10,026 bases of DNA, from positions 1 through 10,026 of the forward strand of contig DATDFB010000202.1 of assembly GCA_036522835.1 (NCBI GenBank), written 5' to 3'. The notes beneath the pieces were generated by a model. The model did no database searches. It was not told where the DNA came from and saw nothing but the letters and a program-made list of their open reading frames with translations. The translations under genes were made by a program, and so were the position numbers. Every line of letters starts with the position of its first letter. The stretch's first letter is position 1. This DNA is from DATDFB01 sp036522835. Its GTDB lineage: Bacteria; Acidobacteriota; Thermoanaerobaculia; Gp7-AA8. Of this stretch, positions 5,260 through 10,026 are shown in pieces.

Positions 5260-7377
5260 ATGGATCAACGAACGGGCGACGCCGCCCACGAGGCGAGCAC
5301 CGCGATCGCCGTCGCCGAGGAAAGCAACCAACCGAAAATCGGAGCGAAAGACAAGCTCGAAGAGCTCTGCGTCAACACCATCCGCTTCCTCGCCGTCGAC
5401 GCCGTCGAGAAAGCGAAGTCGGGCCACCCCGGAACGCCGATGGGGATGGCCGACATGGCCTTCGTCCTCTGGACCGAGTTTCTTCATCACGATCCGAAGG
5501 CGCCGCACTGGACGAACCGCGACCGCTTCGTCCTCTCCGCCGGCCACGCCTCCATGCTCCTCTACTCGCTGCTCCACCTCACCGGTTATCCCGACATGAC
5601 CATGGAGCAGCTCCAGCACTTCCGGCAGTGGGGCTCGCGCACGGCCGGGCATCCCGAGTACGGCCACGCCTCGGGGATCGAAGTGACCACCGGCCCGCTC
5701 GGCCAGGGGTTCGCGCACAGCGTCGGCATGGCCCTAGGCGCGAAGATGATGGCCGCGCGCTTCAACACGGACGATGCATTCAAGCCGGTCGACCACTACG
5801 TCTACGGCATCTGCTCCGACGGCGATCTGATGGAAGGCATCAGCGCCGAGGCGTCGTCGATCGCCGGCCACCTCGGCCTCGGCAATCTCATTTACTTCTA
5901 CGACGACAACCACATCTCGATCGAAGGGGAGACGCGGCTGGCCTTCTCCGAGGATGTGAAGAAGCGCTTCGACGCCGTCGGCTGGCACACGCAGAAGATC
6001 GACGGTCACGACCGCAACGCCATCCGCAAAGCGATTCGCCGCGCGCAGAAGGTGACGGACAAGCCGTCGCTCATCATCGCCCGGACGATCATCGGCTGGG
6101 GCTCGCCGAAGTTCCACGGCACCGCGCGCGCGCACGGCGAGCCGCTCGGCGCCGACGAAGTGAAAGCGACGAAGCAGGCCTTGGGCTGGCCCGAGGAGCC
6201 GACGTTCTACGTGCCCGACGACGTGCGCGCCGAGTTCACGCGAAAAACCAAGCGACTCTCGGCCGCGCGCCGCAAATGGGAGAAGGGTTACGCCGAGTGG
6301 CGGACGCGCAATCCGCAGCTCGCCGAGGAGTGGGACCGCTACTGGTCGAAGTCGACGCCGGAGGGATTCGAGGCCCAGCTCGTCGAGGCCTCGAAAGTCG
6401 AGAAGGCGACGGCCACCCGTGCGATTTCCGGACAGGTCATCCAGAAGCTCGCCGCGCTGGCGCCGTTCGTCGTCGGCGGCGCCGCCGACCTCGCGCCGTC
6501 GACGAATACGCTAATCAAGGAGTCGGGGAGCATCGAGCGGGCCAAAGGGTCAGAAGGACACCCGCCGGATTTGAACACGTTCAAAAACCGCAATCTCCAC
6601 TTCGGCATCCGCGAGCACGCCATGGGGGCGATCGTCAACGGCCTCACGCTCTACGGCTCGTTCCGCGCCTACGGCGCGACGTTCCTGATCTTCTCCGACT
6701 ACATGCGCGCCTCGGTGCGCATCGCCTGTCTGATGGACATCCCTTCGATCTTCGTCTACACGCACGACTCCGTCTTCCTCGGCGAAGACGGGCCGACGCA
6801 CCAGCCGGTGGAGCACTACTTCGCGCTGCGCCTGATTCCGAACATGACCTTCTTCCGCCCCGGTACGCCGGCCGAGGTGGCCATGGCATGGGCGTGGGCG
6901 GTGGCGAAGGCGGAGGGGCCGACGTGCATGGCCCTGACGCGGCAGAAGCTCGAGCCGGTGGCGCAGAGCTTCGATCCGCACGAGGTCTGGCGCGGCGCGT
7001 ACGTGCTCGACGGCTACCGCGACGGCGACATCACCTTCATCGCCACCGGCTCCGAGCTGCCGCTCGCCGTGGCGACGGCGAATCTGCTGCGGTCGCAGGG
7101 GACGAGCGCGCGCGTCGTCTCGGCGCCGTGCCTCGATCTGTTTGACAAGCAGTCGATCGAGTACCACGACGAGGTCCTCGGCAACCGCAGCCGCATCGTG
7201 GCCATCGAAGCGGGTCGCAGCGACGGCTGGTACAAGTACGTGAACCACGACGCGCTGGTGATCGGCATCGACCGCTTCGGCGCCTCCGCGCCGTACGAGC
7301 AGATCGCCGAGCACCTCGGCTTCACGCCGGAAAAAGTCGCGGAGCGGGTGCGGGAGTGGATGGGGTCTGGTTCCTAG
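5260..7377 (+). CDS. tkt: Transketolase
   Basis: This complete 705-residue, thiamine-diphosphate-dependent enzyme moves two-carbon ketol units between sugar phosphates in the non-oxidative pentose phosphate pathway. The N-terminal pyrophosphate domain has SGHPGTPMG (His56), GPLGQGFAHSVGMALG, and the ThDP/metal motif SDGDLMEG (Asp187) through DDNHISIEG (Asn217), with the spacing seen in E. coli TktA. The central domain has FGIREHAMGA, where Glu452 is the cofactor-activating glutamate, followed by HDSVFLGEDGPTHQP. The C-terminal domain includes ITFIATGSELPLA and GIDRFGASAP. It is about 30 residues longer at the N-terminus than TktA; the extra part (MDQRTGDAAHEAS...) is polar and not a signal peptide. 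The start is fixed by GGAGGG at 5247-5252. The TAG stop lies inside the first unit of the 8-bp repeat array. No other pentose-pathway gene is adjacent. Confidence 0.97.
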   Translation: MDQRTGDAAHEASTAIAVAEESNQPKIGAKDKLEELCVNTIRFLAVDAVEKAKSGHPGTPMGMADMAFVLWTEFLHHDPKAPHWTNRDRFVLSAGHASMLLYSLLHLTGYPDMTMEQLQHFRQWGSRTAGHPEYGHASGIEVTTGPLGQGFAHSVGMALGAKMMAARFNTDDAFKPVDHYVYGICSDGDLMEGISAEASSIAGHLGLGNLIYFYDDNHISIEGETRLAFSEDVKKRFDAVGWHTQKIDGHDRNAIRKAIRRAQKVTDKPSLIIARTIIGWGSPKFHGTARAHGEPLGADEVKATKQALGWPEEPTFYVPDDVRAEFTRKTKRLSAARRKWEKGYAEWRTRNPQLAEEWDRYWSKSTPEGFEAQLVEASKVEKATATRAISGQVIQKLAALAPFVVGGAADLAPSTNTLIKESGSIERAKGSEGHPPDLNTFKNRNLHFGIREHAMGAIVNGLTLYGSFRAYGATFLIFSDYMRASVRIACLMDIPSIFVYTHDSVFLGEDGPTHQPVEHYFALRLIPNMTFFRPGTPAEVAMAWAWAVAKAEGPTCMALTRQKLEPVAQSFDPHEVWRGAYVLDGYRDGDITFIATGSELPLAVATANLLRSQGTSARVVSAPCLDLFDKQSIEYHDEVLGNRSRIVAIEAGRSDGWYKYVNHDALVIGIDRFGASAPYEQIAEHLGFTPEKVAERVREWMGSGS

Positions 7378-7502
7378 GTTCTTAAGTTCTTGGGTTCTTA
7401 GGTTCTTGGGTTCTTAGGTTCTTAAGTTCTTGGGTTCTTAAGTTCTTGGTTTCGGTCCACTCAAGAACTTAACAACTTAAGAACCTAAGAACCTAAGAAC
7501 AG
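7371..7502. repeat. 8-bp tandem repeat array that reverses orientation
   Basis: Ten consecutive 8-bp units follow the consensus TTCTTRRG from 7371 to 7450. The first is TTCCTAGG; AGG, AAG and GGG endings follow in mixed order, and the last is TTCTTGGT. A 12-nt turn (7451-7462) comes next, then five units of the reverse-complement type AAGAACYT from 7463 to 7502. The array is strikingly AT-rich against its surroundings. It begins inside the last codons of tkt and ends 6 nt before the Nudix start codon. It is not a CRISPR (no spacers) and no transposase is nearby. Confidence 0.95.
7410..7500. repeat. Long hairpin formed by the repeat array (38-bp arms)
   Basis: Bases 7410-7447 pair with 7463-7500. 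Of 38 positions I count two mismatches (7437/7473 and 7425/7485) and two G-U pairs in plus-strand RNA, around a 15-nt loop (7448-7462). The inner 10 bp and the outer 14 bp are perfect. It lacks a T-tract, so it is not a standard intrinsic terminator, but it could still block read-through, protect the tkt 3' end, or hinder ribosome access to the Nudix start. Confidence 0.85.
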
Positions 7503-7508
7503 ATCCAA

Positions 7509-8006
7509 ATGGAGCTCATCGACGTCCTGACGCCCGACGGCGCGCCCACCGGCGTTACGAAAACGAAAGCCGAGGTGCACCGCGACGGCGACTGGCACCG
7601 CGCCGCGCACGTCTGGATCGTCGCATCCGACGGGCGCTTCCTCCTGCAGCGCCGCTCCCTGCGCAAGGAGAACTATCCCGGCCTCTGGGACGTGAGCGCC
7701 GCCGGGCATCTTTCGGCGGGCGAGACGTCGCGCGAAACGGCGGTGCGCGAGACGTTCGAAGAGCTCGGCCTGCGCATCGACGCGCGCGAGCTGCAGTTCA
7801 TCGCCACGCTGCGGGAGTCGTGCGCGCTCAACGGCGGCACGTACATCGACAACGAGATTCACGACGTCTTCGTGGTGCGGCGGGACGTCGATCTCGCGTC
7901 GCTCGTGCTGCAGGACGGCGAAGTCGACGCCGTCGAGCTCGTCAGCGAACTGCCGAGGAACGGCATGGTGCCGCATCCCGCCGAGTACGCGCTCATCACA
8001 GGATAG
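7509..8006 (+). CDS. Nudix hydrolase (IDI/YfcD-like)
   Basis: This 165-residue protein carries a complete Nudix box at residues 66-88: Gly66, then Glu after five residues, then RETFEELGL. It would bind Mg2+ and cleave a nucleoside-diphosphate-linked substrate. The framing motifs (RAAHVWIV, LLQRRSLRKENYPGLWDVSAAGH, and YIDNEIHDVFVV) place it near the isopentenyl-diphosphate isomerase-like and YfcD-like Nudix proteins. It is probably a house-cleaning hydrolase, not a true isomerase; the substrate is not readable. The ATG at 7509 is the only sensible start. No Shine-Dalgarno precedes it. The repeat array ends 6 nt upstream, and its last TAAGAA is only a weak -10-like hexamer 9 nt before the ATG, so how this gene is expressed is unclear. 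Its TAG stop forms the first half of the next gene's -10 element. Confidence 0.9.
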   Translation: MELIDVLTPDGAPTGVTKTKAEVHRDGDWHRAAHVWIVASDGRFLLQRRSLRKENYPGLWDVSAAGHLSAGETSRETAVRETFEELGLRIDARELQFIATLRESCALNGGTYIDNEIHDVFVVRRDVDLASLVLQDGEVDAVELVSELPRNGMVPHPAEYALITG

Positions 8007-8009
8007 AAT
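8004..8009 (+). promoter_or_regulatory. -10 element TAGAAT for a leaderless gene
   Basis: TAGAAT begins with the stop codon of the Nudix gene and ends 8 nt before the ATG at 8018. Transcription would start at or next to that ATG. There is no Shine-Dalgarno between them and no clear -35. Confidence 0.55.
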
Positions 8010-8017
8010 GCCCGCAG

Positions 8018-8410
8018 ATGAGGCGCGCCGTCATTGCCGCCGCCTGGCTCGTCGGAGCCACCGTTCCGTTGCTTCTCGCGACGGTGATGATCTTCGGCTG
8101 CTGCGTGCTTCCGTTCCACGGCGTCATTCACAAGGTCATGCCGCTGTGCAGTCTCGCGATCAACGTCATTCACGGCGAGCACGCGGCCGGCGCGAACCGG
8201 CAACAGGCGCCCGCGCGCCAGCGGCAGGAGCCCGTGAAACGTCTCGTCACCGAGGTTCCGCGCGCCTTCCATCTGCACGCTGCCTTTGCCGCGGCGCGGC
8301 GCATCGAAGCGACGAACGCCTCGACGTACCGCAGCTTCATCACACTCGGCGCGGTTCGCTGCGACCGCGACGTCGGTCTTCAACTGTTCGTGGCCACGCT
8401 TCTGATTTGA
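8018..8410 (+). CDS. Small membrane-anchored protein with Cys/His cluster, unknown function
   Basis: I do not recognise this 130-residue protein. One hydrophobic segment spans residues ~4-26 (AVIAAAWLVGATVPLLLATVM), either a signal anchor or an uncleaved signal. It is followed at once by a Cys/His-rich stretch with Cys28-Cys29, His34, His38, Cys44, His52 and His55. Next come a polar Gln/Arg/Pro linker (GANRQQAPARQRQEP) and the conserved-looking KRLVTEVPRAF. The C-terminal part contains YRSFITLGAVRCDRDVGLQL. The Cys/His spacing (CC-x4-H-x3-H-x5-C-x7-H-x2-H) could hold a metal ion just outside the membrane. That is inference, supported only by the metal-type neighbour downstream. The ATG at 8018 fits the hydrophobic start and the TAGAAT element 8 nt upstream. 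The next gene starts 63 bp after its stop. Confidence 0.65.
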   Translation: MRRAVIAAAWLVGATVPLLLATVMIFGCCVLPFHGVIHKVMPLCSLAINVIHGEHAAGANRQQAPARQRQEPVKRLVTEVPRAFHLHAAFAAARRIEATNASTYRSFITLGAVRCDRDVGLQLFVATLLI

Positions 8411-8457
8411 TCTGCCCGCCTTCGCCGCGCGCGCTCACGGCCGTTCCGCGCCTTGCC

Positions 8458-8463
8458 AAGGAG
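8458..8463 (+). promoter_or_regulatory. Shine-Dalgarno of the Met/His-rich protein gene
   Basis: AAGGAG ends 10 nt before the ATG at 8474. It overlaps a TTG at 8453 that would give a longer frame, and so argues for the ATG. No -10 element is obvious between 8411 and 8457, so this gene may be co-transcribed with the one before it. Confidence 0.7.
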
Positions 8464-8473
8464 AGCTCCGATC

Positions 8474-9760
8474 ATGAAGTCCCTGAAATCTACGATTCTG
8501 TTGCTGCTGCTCGCCGCCGGCGCGCAGGCGCAAACGATGAGCGGCATGCAGCACGACATGAGCGGCATGCAGATGCCGAGCGATCCGGTGGGAGATCTGC
8601 TCATGCGCCAGGCATCCGGCACGGCCATGAATCCGGCCGCCGCGCCGATGCACATGTCGATGTGGCAGCGCGGCGACTGGATGCTGATGCTGCACGGTCT
8701 CGCCTTCGTCAATGAAGTCGTGCAGAGCGGCCCGCGCGGCGACGACAAGTTTTTCTCGACGAACTGGATCATGGGCATGGCCGATCGGCCGCTCGGCGGC
8801 GGGCGCCTCATGCTGCGCTCGATGCTCAGTCTCGAGCCGGTCACGGCCGGCGACAAATACCCCGAGCTGTTCCAGACCGGCGAGACGCTGCACGGCCGGC
8901 CGATCATCGACGCGCAGCACCCGCACGACTTCTTCATGGAGCTGGCGGCCGAGTACGCGCACCCCTTGGGCGACGGCACGATCGGCTACGTCTACGCCGC
9001 GCCGATGGGCGATCCGTCGCTCGGCCCGGTTGCGTATCCGCACCGCGCTTCCGCCGCCGAGATCCCGCAGGGCGCGCTCGGCCATCACGTGCAGGATTCC
9101 ACGCACATCGCGGCGAGCGTGCTGACGCTCGGCGCACAGCGCGGCCGGCTCGGATTCGCCTTCAGCGGCTTCCACGGCCGCGAGCCGGACGAGAAGCGAT
9201 GGGACATCGAGCACGGCAAGATCGACTCCTGGGCCGCGCGCGTGACGTTCGATCCGTCGCCGCACTGGACGGCGCAAGTATCGACCGGTCACCTCGAACA
9301 TCCCGAGGCGCTGGAGCCGGGCGACATCCAGCGCACGACGGCATCGCTGTCCTACAGCGGCGGCACGCCGTTCGGCCGGCTCGATACGAGCTTCGTCTTC
9401 GGGCACAATGACAAGAGCGAAGGCCGCGGCACGAGCGCATGGCTGGCCGAGTCGGTGTTGCAGCTCGCCGGCGGCAACTCGATCACCGGCCGAGGGGAGA
9501 TCGTCGACAAGGACGAGCTCTTCGCCGAGGACGCGTCGGTGCCGGCCGCGATCGAGCACGGCGTGTTCCGCGTCAAGGCCCTGACGCTCGGCTACTCGCG
9601 CGACGTGCTGGCCACGCGCGCGCTGACCGGCGCGATCGGTGGGAACGTCACGCTCTACTCCGTTCCGAGCGCGATCCGGCCGTACTACGGCAGCAGTCCG
9701 CACACCTTCTATGCGTTTCTGCGCCTTCGCGGCGGCAGCTCGTCCGAACATCACCACTGA
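8474..9760 (+). CDS. Met/His-rich outer-membrane beta-barrel-type protein, possibly copper-related
   Basis: This 428-residue exported protein has a signal peptide (MKSLKSTILLLLLAAGAQAQ). The mature N-terminus is packed with Met and His: MSGMQHD then MSGMQMP, and further on MHMSMWQRGDW. Such Met/His strings bind copper or silver ions in periplasmic proteins. The rest is rich in amphipathic, aromatic beta-strands (FSTNWIMGMADRPL, HGRPIIDAQHPHDFFMELA, TIGYVYAAPMGDPS) and ends its last strand in TFYAFLRLR before a tail of three His. This suggests an outer-membrane barrel. I recall proteins of this type in copper-resistance-like loci but cannot name a family. AAGGAG at 8458-8463 supports the ATG at 8474. 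A sialidase-family gene starts 11 nt after the stop, so the two are probably one operon. Codon use looks like its neighbours. Confidence 0.75.
   Translation: MKSLKSTILLLLLAAGAQAQTMSGMQHDMSGMQMPSDPVGDLLMRQASGTAMNPAAAPMHMSMWQRGDWMLMLHGLAFVNEVVQSGPRGDDKFFSTNWIMGMADRPLGGGRLMLRSMLSLEPVTAGDKYPELFQTGETLHGRPIIDAQHPHDFFMELAAEYAHPLGDGTIGYVYAAPMGDPSLGPVAYPHRASAAEIPQGALGHHVQDSTHIAASVLTLGAQRGRLGFAFSGFHGREPDEKRWDIEHGKIDSWAARVTFDPSPHWTAQVSTGHLEHPEALEPGDIQRTTASLSYSGGTPFGRLDTSFVFGHNDKSEGRGTSAWLAESVLQLAGGNSITGRGEIVDKDELFAEDASVPAAIEHGVFRVKALTLGYSRDVLATRALTGAIGGNVTLYSVPSAIRPYYGSSPHTFYAFLRLRGGSSSEHHH
8537..8572 (+). repeat. Direct repeat encoding the MSGMQ metal-binding-type motif twice
   Basis: A 15-bp sequence (ATGAGCGGCATGCAG) occurs at 8537-8551 and again, identical, at 8558-8572, a 21-bp period. 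It encodes MSGMQ twice, at the mature N-terminus. Identity at the DNA level suggests a recent duplication. Confidence 0.9.
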
Positions 9761-9771
9761 GAGACCCGGCC

Positions 9772-10026
9772 ATGAAAAAGCTCTTCGCGCTTTCCGTGCT
9801 GCTCGGCTTCGTCTCGCTCGCGCCGTTGCCCGGCGGCGGGATCGGCGCAACGTGCTCGACGGGCGCAACATGGCGGAGGGGAAGGAAGAGGGCAAGATGT
9901 CGATTCGCTACGCGTCGGTCGACGCGCGCGGCGATGTCCGCTCCGAGGTGGCGCTCGACACGCGGACGTGCGAATGCTGCGCGACGGGGATGGCGATGGC
10001 GAAGAGCGGCCCGGTCATCGTCTATC
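9772..10026 (+). pseudogene. Sialidase-family (CECC-motif) gene, frame-disrupted and cut by the window end
   Basis: The ATG at 9772 opens a signal peptide (MKKLFALSVLLGFVSLAPL), 11 nt after the previous stop. That frame then turns into Arg-rich nonsense (ATWRRGRKRARCRF...). From about 9849 the +2 frame reads NVLDGRNMAEGKEEG, then KMSIRYASVDARGDV and LDTRTCECCATGMAMAKSGP. This matches the conserved core of BNR/sialidase-like secreted proteins that carry an LDTRTCECC motif. In that family, as I know it, well over 100 residues of beta-propeller separate the signal peptide from this motif; here there are about 60 codons. So the break looks like an internal deletion that also shifts the frame, with the junction somewhere near 9825-9855. 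Either the gene is dead, or the assembly is wrong here. An internal ATG at 9870 could start a shortened protein without a signal peptide. The 3' end lies beyond the window. Confidence 0.6.

Noticed and set aside
7387..7434. G-quadruplex in the repeat array
   Set aside because: There are only three GGG runs (7392-7394, 7408-7410, 7432-7434), spaced 13 and 21 nt apart, too few and too far apart for a standard G-quadruplex.
7410..7500. Ordinary intrinsic terminator of tkt
   Set aside because: The stem is far longer and more AT-rich than a normal terminator stem and is followed by AGATCCAA instead of a T-tract.
7371..7502. CRISPR array
   Set aside because: Units are only 8 bp, directly abutting with no unique spacers, and reverse orientation partway; no cas genes are present.
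9749..9757. Terminal His-His-His as a cloning tag
   Set aside because: Only three His follow a natural barrel sequence, and the DNA continues straight into a native downstream gene; a Met/His-rich protein is expected to have such residues.
8435..9895. Long minus-strand open frame (486 codons) antisense to the Met/His-rich protein gene
   Set aside because: Its translation is an Arg/Ala/Glu/His-rich shadow of a high-GC gene with no recognisable domain, while the plus strand has a signal peptide, a Shine-Dalgarno and clear motifs.

Overview
The window is high-GC bacterial DNA, packed with genes on both strands and with almost no intergenic space. The best guess is a chromosome segment of an Acidobacteriota, possibly Thermoanaerobaculia-like, probably from a soil or metagenome assembly. 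The guess rests on the style of the first gene (secreted, IPT/TIG-like, with a characteristic C-terminal domain), on the Met/His-rich outer-membrane protein next to a CECC-type sialidase, and on general codon and GC character. No rRNA or single-copy marker is present, so the placement is an inference.

Layout, left to right. A secreted IPT/TIG-type surface protein (57-1340, +) runs tail-to-tail into an SSAT-like GNAT acetyltransferase (1324-1806, -). That gene is divergent, across only 19 bp, from an M48/Ste24-type membrane zinc protease (1826-3007, +). A DUF481 outer-membrane protein follows (3043-3774, +) and shares a TTAA double stop with mscL (3771-4184, -). mscL is the last gene of a tightly coupled minus-strand operon that reads, in transcription order, V4R/DUF2378-like sensor (5184-4618), lone cNMP-binding domain protein (4621-4187), then MscL with a C-terminal zinc ribbon. 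The operon is divergent from a complete transketolase gene (5260-7377, +), with a symmetrical -10 element between them.

The tkt stop codon lies inside the first unit of an 8-bp tandem repeat array (7371-7502). The array turns around and folds into a 38-bp-arm hairpin just before a Nudix hydrolase gene (7509-8006, +). The Nudix stop codon is also the first half of a -10 box for a small leaderless membrane protein gene (8018-8410, +). After that come a Met/His-rich outer-membrane-type protein (8474-9760, +) and a sialidase-family gene that runs off the window (9772-10026, +). The sialidase gene appears broken: its signal peptide and its conserved CECC region are in different frames, and too little sequence separates them. 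These last three genes look like a metal-handling (perhaps copper) envelope module, but that is inference.

A window-wide pattern is two kinds of translation start. Several genes (GNAT, M48, the small membrane protein, and perhaps DUF481) have no Shine-Dalgarno sequence but a -10-like hexamer 7-8 nt before the start codon, as expected for leaderless mRNAs. Others (tkt, mscL, the V4R-like gene, the Met/His-rich protein) have clear purine-rich ribosome binding sites. No tRNA, rRNA, CRISPR array, insertion sequence or origin was seen, and no gene-free stretch exceeds about 135 bases.
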